Positions 1 to 6,934 of a DNA stretch of 18,697 nucleotides are shown here, piece by piece. The stretch comes from Planctomycetaceae bacterium (GTDB lineage: Bacteria > Planctomycetota > Planctomycetia > Pirellulales > Pirellulaceae). The position numbers and the translations under genes are program-made. Numbering within the stretch: the stretch's first letter is position 1; the number at the start of each line of letters is the position of its first letter. The stretch spans positions 1 to 18,697 of the forward strand of contig SXHS01000033.1 of the NCBI GenBank assembly GCA_005773145.1, read 5' to 3'. The notes under the pieces were generated by a model. It did no database searches. It was not told the origin of the DNA and was given only the letters and a program-made list of their open reading frames with translations.

Positions 1-2
1 AG

Positions 3-1325
3 GCACAGGGCCGTGAGCAACAGCAGCAGGCCGCACGACAGACATTGGCCGAGAAAGAATCGACACTGGCCGCGGTACACTCGCAATTGGAGCAAGGGAC
101 GCAGAAACTTCAGCTGCACGAAGCGCAGCAGCAGCAGGGCATACAGCACGAGCAGCTGCAAGCGGCCCAGCAGCAATGGCAGCTTGAACGCCAACAACTC
201 GAGGCCGAGTGGAACGCCAAGATCGCACACCAAGAACAGTTGCGACAGGGAGACGCCGAGTCCCGTGAGCTCATGCAGAACGCCTTGCAGCAGGCAATGG
301 TTGAGCGAGACGAGGCCGTATTTCGCCTGAATTCCCATTTGGAACAGGCGGTGAAGCCGCATCCGACAACGTCCGCGCAAGGCGACTTGCTCGCGATGCA
401 ACAAACGAGTCTAGATCAACAACCGGCAATTCAGTCGCTTGGGGACGTGGATGCCACTGAGCCCGCATCGGAAGTTGAGTCCGATAAGTTGGACGAAGAA
501 TCGGAAGATCAAAGCACGGAAGAATTGGCCTTCAGCGCACCACACGGTGGCGCCCCGGTGGATACATCTCAAATACTAGCACGGTTCGGATTCTCGCTAG
601 ATGAAGATGGCGAGAGCCCCGACAGTGTGACCGAGTCGGAGTCCGACGACCTCGCGCCAGCACCGTCCCAGTGGGAACGCCGGGGGAGTATGGAAGAGGG
701 GCAGGGGCATGACACGACTGAGGCCGAGGATCACGAGTCGTCGGTTGAAGCTTATATGAGCCGGCTCTTGAACCGCTCGGGAGGGGGGAGTTCTCAGCCC
801 GCGCCGACTGCCGCGCCCAAGCCGGTGGATCGCGCCCGCCCGACAAGCGAGGCCACGGAGGCGGCAAAGATCGCCGACGAGGCCAAACAACTGGAGCCTC
901 TTGATGCTGCGAACTTCCGCCCGCGGACACTCCCCCCTGAGCTGACATCGGACATTTCCGCTATGCGTGAGCTGGCGAACATGAATGCCCGGTCGGCCAT
1001 TTCGCAAAACATGCGGGCCCGTTGGTGGCAAGCGGCCTTTGGCAAGGCGACGGTGGCAACCGTTGCGATCTTGTCGGGATCCATGCTGTGGCTGTGGGCC
1101 AAGAGTACATTCTCTTTGGGGGCGATCGCCGGGGTAGCGGCGTTTATTGTGGGCATCTTCTGGTCGCTGCAGACGGCCATTCTGATCCGCCAAATCGTCA
1201 TTGCCTCCGTACGCACACGCGCACAAGATTTAGCGAACCGGCAGACCGTTAACACCACCCACGCACACATCGCCAAAGTCCCGCAAATGGTAGGGGATGC
1301 CGACGTAATCCAGGACGCGACATAG
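3..1325 (+). CDS. Coiled-coil membrane protein, 3' part (5' end outside window)
   Basis: The frame is open from the first bases, so the start lies upstream; the Leu codon TTG at 45 is probably internal. About 440 residues are visible. The first ~110 are rich in Gln, Glu, Ala and Leu and should form a long coiled coil. An acidic, low-complexity Ser/Glu/Asp/Pro linker follows. Near its end is a short helix-like motif SVEAYMSRLL (741-770), then DISAMRELANMNARSAI (951-1001). Two hydrophobic segments lie at about 1047-1103 and 1113-1187 and look like a membrane hairpin, followed by a basic tail. No catalytic motif is visible. From memory, the two short motifs recur at the C-terminus of planctomycete hypothetical proteins, often labelled Smc-like because of the coiled coil; I could not test this. 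A structural or envelope-associated role is only a guess. The last 96 bases overlap the convergent gene at 1230-2258. Confidence 0.8.
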   Translation, partial: AQGREQQQQAARQTLAEKESTLAAVHSQLEQGTQKLQLHEAQQQQGIQHEQLQAAQQQWQLERQQLEAEWNAKIAHQEQLRQGDAESRELMQNALQQAMVERDEAVFRLNSHLEQAVKPHPTTSAQGDLLAMQQTSLDQQPAIQSLGDVDATEPASEVESDKLDEESEDQSTEELAFSAPHGGAPVDTSQILARFGFSLDEDGESPDSVTESESDDLAPAPSQWERRGSMEEGQGHDTTEAEDHESSVEAYMSRLLNRSGGGSSQPAPTAAPKPVDRARPTSEATEAAKIADEAKQLEPLDAANFRPRTLPPELTSDISAMRELANMNARSAISQNMRARWWQAAFGKATVATVAILSGSMLWLWAKSTFSLGAIAGVAAFIVGIFWSLQTAILIRQIVIASVRTRAQDLANRQTVNTTHAHIAKVPQMVGDADVIQDAT

Positions 1326-2258
1326 GCCGCGAAGCGCAACTCCCATACCGTCGGGACCGCTGAAGCCGCCAAACTGGCCCCCACCCTTCAAGTGTGGTTC
1401 CAGGTCCAGAAAAACACCCGGGATACCCCGCTTGTGCAGCTTCTTGTGGAGGCGGGGCAGGTCACGATGAAAGTCCCGCAGAATCGCCTCGTGAGCGCTA
1501 TCGCCCATATCGGCGGGGACAAAATGCTTGAGAGCATCCTCGTCGACGTGCCCGCCGCGCTGCGGCCGATCGGGGTGCCGGTAGTCCTTGATGTGCATCC
1601 AGCCAATACCGGGTTTCATCGCCTGATAGTGATCAAAAACCTCGGCCGCCGAGTATCCCTGCGTGACGATGTTGGCCGCGTCGAACACCAGCACCAATGC
1701 CGGGTGATTCACGCGCCGATAGATCTCGGCCAACACATGTCCATTGTGCCCCACGAGATTGGCTTCCACCTCCAACCCGTAGGTCAAATCATGGCGATGG
1801 CAGACTTCGACAACCTTGCCAATTTGATCGACCGCTTGAGATAAATGTTCAGAGGGATCGCTACCACGGGGCGGATAAAATGAAAAACCGCGAATCAACT
1901 TCGTTTCAAATGCATGGGCCACTTCGCACGCCCGTTGGACATCTTGCGTCAGGTACTTTGCAAACGGCACGAACCGGTTGGCGGAACCATCCGACTTATC
2001 CAAGAGCTTCACTTTGCCGATTGCGGAACCGAGCGACGCAACATTCATCCCATATTCTTCTTGCAATCGACGCACCTTGCCGATTTCGGTACGGGTCAAC
2101 TGCGTGACATTCTTGATGCCATTCCCCGCATCGATGAACCGAATACTGTAATATTGCAATCCAATCGCCGCGAGCGCCGCGAATTGCTCGATGGGCGTTT
2201 TATGGTTGGCCGCCTCATCGGCAAACGCGCTGAGAATCACTCCGGTGTTTTCGGCCAT
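1230..2258 (-). CDS. Sugar phosphate isomerase/epimerase-like TIM-barrel protein
   Basis: The protein has 342 residues and resembles the xylose-isomerase-like/AP-endonuclease-2 TIM-barrel superfamily, whose members isomerise or epimerise sugars and cyclitols using a divalent metal. Candidate metal ligands fall in the usual order: Glu163 or Glu165 in GLEVEAN, Asp193 in VFDAANIV, His222 in WMHIKDY and Glu287 in FLDLEPH. The N-terminus VILSAFADEA fits the first strand. The ATG at 2258 is preceded by AAGGAAG at suitable spacing, and a consensus TATAAT box lies upstream. No signal peptide is seen, so it should be cytoplasmic. The last ~31 codons overlap the convergent gene ending at 1325, and this tail may be a poorly conserved extension. 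The substrate cannot be read from sequence. Confidence 0.85.
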   Translation of the reverse strand: MAENTGVILSAFADEAANHKTPIEQFAALAAIGLQYYSIRFIDAGNGIKNVTQLTRTEIGKVRRLQEEYGMNVASLGSAIGKVKLLDKSDGSANRFVPFAKYLTQDVQRACEVAHAFETKLIRGFSFYPPRGSDPSEHLSQAVDQIGKVVEVCHRHDLTYGLEVEANLVGHNGHVLAEIYRRVNHPALVLVFDAANIVTQGYSAAEVFDHYQAMKPGIGWMHIKDYRHPDRPQRGGHVDEDALKHFVPADMGDSAHEAILRDFHRDLPRLHKKLHKRGIPGVFLDLEPHLKGGGQFGGFSGPDGMGVALRGLCRVLDYVGIPYHLRDFGDVCVGGVNGLPVR

Positions 2259-2322
2259 GGGGGGCTGCTTCCTTCTGATATCGGGTAGCGGGTACCTCGG
2301 AATCGATCACAGGGGCCGGCGC

Positions 2323-2328
2323 ATTATA
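2323..2328 (-). promoter_or_regulatory. Putative -10 element (TATAAT) of the TIM-barrel gene
   Basis: A perfect TATAAT lies on the minus strand about 65 bases before the ATG at 2258, in the gap after queF. No convincing -35 hexamer is found 16-18 bases upstream, so this is a partial match. It suggests the TIM-barrel gene may have its own promoter rather than depending only on queF transcription. Confidence 0.35.
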
Positions 2329-2361
2329 GTCAGACCGAGCCGTAGTTGGCTATCGAGGGCC

Positions 2362-2745
2362 TCAATCAGCGTGGCGGCAACGATAACGCGCGGTGACGCT
2401 CGTGCTAATACCGCCGCGCGGTGTGAATTGGGCCTCCAGCTTCATGCGCCGCGGCTTCACCCGAGCCACTAAATCGTCCAAAATCCGATTCGTGGCGTGC
2501 TCGTAGAAAATGCCTTCGTTGCGAAACTGCTGCAAGTACATTTTCAGACTCTTCAACTCCACACATAGTTGATCGGGGACATAGGTCAATACCAATGTGC
2601 CGAAATCGGGCTGTCCCGTTTTCGGACACACCGACGTAAATTCTGGACAAACAATCCGAATCGAATAGTTGCGTTCGGGAAATTGGTTCTGAAACGTTTC
2701 CAGAGTCGCGCGAAAATCAGCGGCGTGAACGGACGGGGTCGACAT
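2362..2745 (-). CDS. queF: NADPH-dependent 7-cyano-7-deazaguanine reductase QueF
   Basis: QueF reduces the nitrile preQ0 to the amine preQ1 with two NADPH, in the cytoplasm, on the route to queuosine in tRNA. The 127-residue protein is a short, single-domain (type I) QueF. Cys40 in SVCPKTGQPDFG is the nucleophile that forms the thioimide with preQ0, and Asp47 in the same motif is the expected proton donor. The family signature ELKSLKMY is at residues 63-70, and FRNEGIFYEH follows. The reading frame could begin 11 codons earlier, but AAAGGAG at 2756-2762, ten bases before the ATG at 2745, decides for this start. The gene is divergent from queE. Confidence 0.95.
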   Translation of the reverse strand: MSTPSVHAADFRATLETFQNQFPERNYSIRIVCPEFTSVCPKTGQPDFGTLVLTYVPDQLCVELKSLKMYLQQFRNEGIFYEHATNRILDDLVARVKPRRMKLEAQFTPRGGISTSVTARYRCRHAD

Positions 2746-2755
2746 GTAGTCTCTA

Positions 2756-2762
2756 CTCCTTT
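2756..2762 (-). promoter_or_regulatory. Ribosome binding site deciding the queF start
   Basis: AAAGGAG on the minus strand lies 10 bases before the ATG at 2745. The spacer contains a small inverted repeat GTAG-AGA-CTAC between the site and the start codon. The upstream in-frame start at 2778 has no comparable site. Confidence 0.65.
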
Positions 2763-2873
2763 GCATCGCCCCCCCCATTGTGCCATGATGAAAGCGGCAC
2801 TTCCCTTACCACCGTTCAAGTGTGGCAGGGCCCGCATGGCGGTTTGGGAGTGGGCGGGGTTGTGGGTACGAGT

Positions 2874-3560
2874 ATGAGAGTCGCGGAAATCTATCGATCC
2901 GTACAGGGGGAGGGGCTGCTCGCCGGCACCCCCAGCGCATTCCTGCGCGTCAGCGGCTGCAACCTGCGCTGCTGGTTCTGCGATACGCCCTACGCGTCAT
3001 GGCATCCCGAGGGGGACGATCTGGCCCCGGACGATATCCTGGCTCAGCTGGAACCATTGGGGCTGGAACATGTCGTCATCACCGGGGGCGAGCCGCTCCT
3101 GTTTGCAGAATTGGTCCCCCTCTGCCATGCACTTCGCGATCGCCAAAAGCATGTGACGATCGAGACGGCCGGAACGCTCCACCTGCCATTGGCTTGCAAT
3201 CTGATGTCGATCAGCCCCAAATTGGCCAACTCGGCCCCTCAACAGGCCACACACGCCCAATGGTACCGGCGTCACGAGCAAACTCGACACATGCCCCACG
3301 TGATTCGCCAGCTGATCCGCGAACACGTCTACCAGTTCAAATTCGTGGTGGACCAGCCACACGACCTGCCCGAGGTGGCGTCCTATTTGCTGGAATTCCC
3401 CGAGATCGACCGGTCTCGCGTGATGCTCATGCCACAGGGCACCACGTTGGGACAGCTCGCCGCAACAGCCGAATGGCTGGAACCCGCCTGCGCAGAACTA
3501 GGCTACCGCTTTTGCCCACGTTACCAAATCGAGTGGTTCGGTTTATCCCGTGGAACCTAG
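2874..3560 (+). CDS. queE: 7-carboxy-7-deazaguanine synthase QueE (radical SAM)
   Basis: QueE is a radical SAM enzyme that contracts 6-carboxytetrahydropterin to 7-carboxy-7-deazaguanine, the first committed 7-deazapurine of the queuosine route. The 228-residue protein begins MRVAEIYRSVQGEG, the usual QueE opening. The cluster-binding cysteines are Cys29, Cys33 and Cys36 in CNLRCWFC (CX3CX2C). TGGEPL at 70-75 binds SAM, SISPKL at 112-117 is another conserved strand, and the C-terminal CPRYQIEWFG is typical. An in-frame start exists at 2778, but its extra 32 residues are unlike QueE, so I chose 2874. The Shine-Dalgarno there is weak. Genes for the other steps (queD, queC) are not in the window. 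Confidence 0.95.
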   Translation: MRVAEIYRSVQGEGLLAGTPSAFLRVSGCNLRCWFCDTPYASWHPEGDDLAPDDILAQLEPLGLEHVVITGGEPLLFAELVPLCHALRDRQKHVTIETAGTLHLPLACNLMSISPKLANSAPQQATHAQWYRRHEQTRHMPHVIRQLIREHVYQFKFVVDQPHDLPEVASYLLEFPEIDRSRVMLMPQGTTLGQLAATAEWLEPACAELGYRFCPRYQIEWFGLSRGT

Positions 3561-3588
3561 CGTCTGCCTGGTGGCAAAACTTTCTACC

Positions 3589-3617
3589 TTGACAAGATTC
3601 AAAAATAGGAAGAAACT
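3589..3617 (+). promoter_or_regulatory. Putative sigma70-like promoter for the receiver-domain gene
   Basis: A perfect TTGACA at 3589-3594 is followed, after 17 bases, by GAAACT at 3612-3617, which keeps the A and final T that matter most in a -10 box but matches only three of six positions. It sits just after the queE stop and 53 bases before the ATG at 3670. Confidence 0.4.
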
Positions 3618-3669
3618 GCGCGCTGGTGTCCGTCCTGCAGGGGCCCTCTATGTCAGGAAGGGATTCGCC

Positions 3670-4110
3670 ATGTCTCCCCCATACTCCACGCCACCCTCCT
3701 CCACACCAGCCTCCGCTGGTTCCGTACTGCTGGTCGAAGACGACCACACATTACAGGACGCTCTGACCCGCCGCTTAATCCGTCGCGGTTTCGACGTCAC
3801 CCCCGTGTCGCACCCGCGGCAGGCGCTCGGTGCCGCGGCCCACCACCCGTACGATGTTGCGATCATTGATCAACTCTTACCGGAGACCAATGGAATCGCG
3901 TTGATGAAACTACTGCGCGGTTGCCATGGAACACTCAAGGTGATTCTGCTGTCCGGCGGCGGATCGGACAGCCCAGAGGATGCAGCCATTGCCGAAGGCG
4001 CCTTTGCACATCTGAAACGACGGTGCCGCATTCATACGCTGGCTGGGACGGTCAGCGATGCGATGAGCCACCTCGGCCCAGATGAACCGCGCGGTCCCAC
4101 GGCGTGCTAA
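3670..4110 (+). CDS. Stand-alone response regulator receiver domain protein
   Basis: This 146-residue protein is a CheY-like receiver with no output domain. After a Ser/Pro/Thr-rich N-terminus (1-18) comes SVLLVEDDH with acidic pocket residues Asp24 and Asp25. Asp67 in VAIIDQLLPETNG is the phosphoacceptor, and Ser95 in VILLSGGGS occupies the Thr/Ser switch position. The usual Lys-Pro after strand 5 is altered: the sequence reads HLKRRCR, so the expected Lys position is Arg117 with Lys116 next to it and no proline. The start at 3670 is chosen for AGGAAGGGA at 3655-3663; the frame is open to 3550 but that part does not look like a receiver. No histidine kinase is nearby, so it is an orphan. It ends seven bases from the convergent pgk end. 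Confidence 0.88.
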   Translation: MSPPYSTPPSSTPASAGSVLLVEDDHTLQDALTRRLIRRGFDVTPVSHPRQALGAAAHHPYDVAIIDQLLPETNGIALMKLLRGCHGTLKVILLSGGGSDSPEDAAIAEGAFAHLKRRCRIHTLAGTVSDAMSHLGPDEPRGPTAC

Positions 4111-4117
4111 GATTCGG

Positions 4118-5308
4118 TCACTCCGACATATCGGCCAGCGCGGCAACGCCGGGGAGTTGTTTACCTTCCAGAAATTCCAGGGAGGCGCCACCACCGGTCG
4201 AGACGTGGGACATGCGTTCCGCCAATCCGGCCTGTTCCACGGCGGCTGCCGAATCTCCCCCTCCCACAATCGTGGTGGCACCTGCCAGATCCGCCAATGC
4301 GTGAGCCACCGCGAAGGTTCCTTTCGCAAACGGGGCCATCTCGAAAACTCCCATCGGTCCGTTCCAGATGATGGTCTTGGCACTGCGAATCTTGGCCCTG
4401 TATTGCTCGATGGTGCGAGGCCCAAGATCCAGAATGCGCCAATCAACAGGAACCTGAGCGACGTCGACGAGTTGGGTTTTTGCCCCCTCCGCAAACTGAT
4501 CGGCCACCACCACATCAACCGGCAACATCAGTTTTTCGCCGCCGCGGCGCAATAGCTCTTGCGCGGTGTTCAGTCGATCAGTCTCGACGAGTGATTGGCC
4601 GATTTCGTATCCCTTGGCCTTGAGAAATGTGTTGGCCATGCCCCCACCAATCAGCAAGTAATCCACCTGGGTCAAGAGTTTCTCAATGACTTGAATCTTA
4701 TCGGAAACCTTGGCGCCCCCCAGAATGGCCAAAAAGGGGCGTTCCGGATGCGCCAGCGCGCGCCCCAAGTAATTCAACTCTCGCTCCATCAGAAACCCAG
4801 CGACGGCCGGAACAAAGGCGGTCACGCCAGCTGTCGAGGCATGCGCCCGATGTGCCGATCCAAAGGCATCATTAATAAAGAACTGCGCGCCATGTACCAG
4901 TTGGCGGGCGAATTCCGCATCATTCAGCTCCTCCTGTGGGTGATAACGCAGATTTTCCAGCAGCACCACATCACCGGGGCCCCTGCCTGCGATCAGTTCA
5001 CCAACCGATTTTCCCACACAATCATCCGCCATGTGGACCGTACGCCCAAGCAGCTCGCTCAGTCGCTGAGCCACGGGGCGCAGGCTGTACTTGGGATCGG
5101 GTTTCCCCTTAGGGCGTCCCAAGTGCGAACAGAGAATGACGGTGGCCTGGTGATCGATCAAATACTGAATGGTGGGCAACGCCGCGCGGATTCTCGTATC
5201 GTCCGTTACACGATCTCCGTCCAACGGCACGTTGAAGTCGACTCGCACCAACACGCGACGCCCCTGGACGTCCACGTTGTGTAATGTTTTCTTGTGCATC
5301 GTGGCCAT
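4118..5308 (-). CDS. pgk: Phosphoglycerate kinase
   Basis: Pgk interconverts 1,3-bisphosphoglycerate + ADP and 3-phosphoglycerate + ATP in glycolysis/gluconeogenesis, in the cytosol. The 396 residues match the usual bacterial length. Visible signatures are VRVDFNVPLD (22-30), HLGRPKG (62-68), NDAFGSAHRAHAST, the nucleotide-binding ILGGAKVSDKI and LIGGGMANTFL, WNGPMGVFE, GGGDSAAAV and the C-terminal STGGGASLEFLEG. The start at 5308 has AGGAA just upstream; a second ATG at codon 4 is possible. It follows the monooxygenase-like gene with only three bases between that stop and this ATG, so the two are probably co-transcribed and translationally coupled. Confidence 0.98.
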   Translation of the reverse strand: MATMHKKTLHNVDVQGRRVLVRVDFNVPLDGDRVTDDTRIRAALPTIQYLIDHQATVILCSHLGRPKGKPDPKYSLRPVAQRLSELLGRTVHMADDCVGKSVGELIAGRGPGDVVLLENLRYHPQEELNDAEFARQLVHGAQFFINDAFGSAHRAHASTAGVTAFVPAVAGFLMERELNYLGRALAHPERPFLAILGGAKVSDKIQVIEKLLTQVDYLLIGGGMANTFLKAKGYEIGQSLVETDRLNTAQELLRRGGEKLMLPVDVVVADQFAEGAKTQLVDVAQVPVDWRILDLGPRTIEQYRAKIRSAKTIIWNGPMGVFEMAPFAKGTFAVAHALADLAGATTIVGGGDSAAAVEQAGLAERMSHVSTGGGASLEFLEGKQLPGVAALADMSE

Positions 5309-5311
5309 CGT

Positions 5312-5623
5312 TCAGATTCCTGGTTTGAGGATGTGCAGTTCCAATCCCATGATCAAATGCCCGTGCTGCTGACGAAACTCGGCCATGTGCGGAGCCGCAA
5401 GGTGCGCGTTGAGGTGGGGGACACTTTCCCAACGCTCCACCATGGTCAACACGTCCTCCCCCCACCGATCCTGACGCTCCATGTCGGTTTCCGCGTCAAT
5501 GGTTGGCTCATAGGCCAGGCAGCCCACCTCCTGGAGCACGATCGGCACCAGCGGCCGAAAGGCGGCCAGCAACTCGCCCCGCTTCCCGGGCTGAGCACGA
5601 ATGATGGCAATCACGTGAATCAT
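5312..5623 (-). CDS. Antibiotic biosynthesis monooxygenase (ABM/YgiN-like) domain protein
   Basis: The 103 residues make a single ABM domain, a dimeric ferredoxin-like fold found in quinol and polyketide monooxygenases and in many small proteins of unknown role. Characteristic elements are the N-terminal strand HVIAIIRAQPGKRGEL, EVGCLAYEP, VERWESVPHLNAHLAAPHM and the C-terminal strand GLELHIL. About 15 extra polar residues lie between the second and third strands (roughly TIDAETDMERQDRW). The Shine-Dalgarno GGGA is weak. Its stop is three bases from the pgk start, and the AGGAA before pgk lies in its last codons. A role in quinone or electrophile detoxification is possible, but the substrate is unknown. 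Confidence 0.85.
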   Translation of the reverse strand: MIHVIAIIRAQPGKRGELLAAFRPLVPIVLQEVGCLAYEPTIDAETDMERQDRWGEDVLTMVERWESVPHLNAHLAAPHMAEFRQQHGHLIMGLELHILKPGI

Positions 5624-5909
5624 TGGTTTGGTCCCTTTTCTGATTGGCGGACACGTAACGGGTACTGCGTCAGGCTACCATTCGAGGAAGGTCTTGCGAA
5701 GGGATCGCTCGATGCCTGCCCCCATGACACAAGCCGGCAAGGACGCTCCCTGAAACAACACAAGTTGCGGACTGCGGCGTCCATTGGGGCATGAACCGGG
5801 GACAGGCACCATTGTCGACTACGGCCGGAAATGAGAAGATGCACGCCGTGCTGGCGTTGCGTAGGCCATGATGCATCGAACGCTGCATAGCCCTGAATAA
5901 AGTACCTGC
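5624..5909. other. Non-coding divergent spacer
   Basis: This 286-base gap separates the minus-strand ABM/pgk pair from the plus-strand methyltransferase and should hold promoters for both. I found no convincing -35/-10 pair. Open frames on the minus strand here are Cys/Arg/Ser-rich and resemble no protein. The only recognisable element is CCGGGGACAGGCACC at 5796-5810. Confidence 0.6.
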
Positions 5910-6836
5910 ATGAAATCGATAGAGGAATATTGTCAGTTCGTTCGTGGCCTGGTGGCTAAGCAAGGCCCCTTTCCCGAGGATGACGCCGAGGTCCAACAGG
6001 TCGCGGATGCCCTATTCGCGGACATTCTGGCCCACCGGCTCGGCTCGGTTGATGTGCTCGAATTGCGACGCAATTTCGGTCATGCTCTCGACTCGTGCGC
6101 CACGCTCCAGGGACACGCACTGGCCAAACCGTACGGTTATCCCGGCGATTTCGAGCTGTTTGACAAGATCTACACACATCACGTCAATCCCGATCCTCGC
6201 TACGTGCGGTGGGATGAGTTCTTCCATCGGCTGGACGCGCCCACCGCCGTGCGAAACCGCAAGGCTTGGCTGGTGCACCTGTTGCAGCAAAAACACGACG
6301 CCAGCCGGCGCCCGCTGCGCGTCTTGATTGTTGGCAGCGGCCCCGGCCGCGACGTTTGGGAGTTTCTGCAAAGTCGTCCTGGCGGGGCGTACTTCGACTG
6401 CGTGGAATTGGACCCCAGGGGTATCGAGTACGCCCAACATCTGTGTCACTCGGTCTTGAGTCACGTCCGCTTTCACCAGGGGAGCATCCTACGCTTCAAA
6501 ACCGATACACGTTACGATGTGATTTGGTCGGGTGGCCTGTTTGACTACTTCAACGATCGCCTCTTCGTGCGTGCGCTGATCCAATTGTCACACCTGTTAG
6601 TGGCGGGTGGCGAACTCATTATTGGCAACTTTGCCGCCAATTCATCACGCGGCTTTATGGAACTGGTCAGCGATTGGAAGCTCACCTTACGCACGCCAGA
6701 AGCCCTACATCGGCTGGCCTCCACCGCCGGCGCCTCGACGGAGAATATCCGCATCGATCGAGAACCCATTGGTGTCAACTTGTTCCTGCGCGTGACGACG
6801 CAAGACACAAACGCCCCGCCAGCGACGGCCGATTAA
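5910..6836 (+). CDS. Class I SAM-dependent methyltransferase (PhcB-like)
   Basis: The protein has 308 residues in two parts. A helical N-terminal region of ~130 residues contains KPYGYPGDFELFDKIY (73-88). A Rossmann methyltransferase domain then carries motif I VLIVGSGPGRD (138-148), the acidic residue after strand 2 (Glu166 in CVELDP), DVIWSGGLFDYF (203-214) and GGELIIGNF. The combination of a PYGYxGDFE segment with a class I methyltransferase is one I associate with proteins annotated as 3-hydroxypalmitic acid methyl ester synthesis (Ralstonia PhcB type) and with many uncharacterised relatives, so the substrate is open. No Shine-Dalgarno precedes the ATG at 5910. Lack of a signal peptide suggests a cytoplasmic enzyme. 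Confidence 0.85.
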   Translation: MKSIEEYCQFVRGLVAKQGPFPEDDAEVQQVADALFADILAHRLGSVDVLELRRNFGHALDSCATLQGHALAKPYGYPGDFELFDKIYTHHVNPDPRYVRWDEFFHRLDAPTAVRNRKAWLVHLLQQKHDASRRPLRVLIVGSGPGRDVWEFLQSRPGGAYFDCVELDPRGIEYAQHLCHSVLSHVRFHQGSILRFKTDTRYDVIWSGGLFDYFNDRLFVRALIQLSHLLVAGGELIIGNFAANSSRGFMELVSDWKLTLRTPEALHRLASTAGASTENIRIDREPIGVNLFLRVTTQDTNAPPATAD

Positions 6837-6842
6837 TACTGG

Positions 6843-6877
6843 ATTTCAAATTTCAGATCTCAAATTTCAAATCTCAG
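6843..6877. repeat. Five tandem copies of the heptamer ATYTCAR
   Basis: Five exactly adjacent 7-base units, ATTTCAA, ATTTCAG, ATCTCAA, ATTTCAA and ATCTCAG, fill this stretch just after the methyltransferase stop. They differ only by C/T at position 3 and A/G at position 7. The block is AT-rich against GC-rich surroundings. Confidence 0.85.
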
Positions 6878-6934
6878 AACCTTTTATCGGTGAAGCATCC
6901 AAAATAAAAATACCCGTATGTGAGAAGCCGAATC

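Noticed and set aside
60..200. CAG-type triplet repeats as a possible microsatellite
   Set aside because: Short, interrupted runs that simply encode Gln within a coiled coil; no uninterrupted array.
597..1226. 209-codon minus-strand frame, plus another at 794-1384
   Set aside because: They overlap each other and the coiled-coil gene in other frames, and are rich in Arg, Cys and Pro without motifs.
2746..2873. Possible preQ1 riboswitch ahead of queF or queE
   Set aside because: Neither strand shows the short stem-loop with an A-rich tail typical of preQ1 riboswitches.
3814..3838. 8-bp inverted repeat CCGCGGCA/TGCCGCGG in the receiver gene
   Set aside because: Pure GC-rich repeat with a 9-base loop inside coding sequence; chance is adequate.
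5857..5900. TTGCGT with downstream AT-rich bases as a methyltransferase promoter
   Set aside because: No -10-like hexamer lies 16-18 bases after TTGCGT; the nearest candidates are more than 20 bases away.
5620..5996. Minus-strand frames in the divergent spacer
   Set aside because: Cys/Arg/Ser-rich, no ribosome site, and one runs into the start of the methyltransferase gene; no homology recognised.
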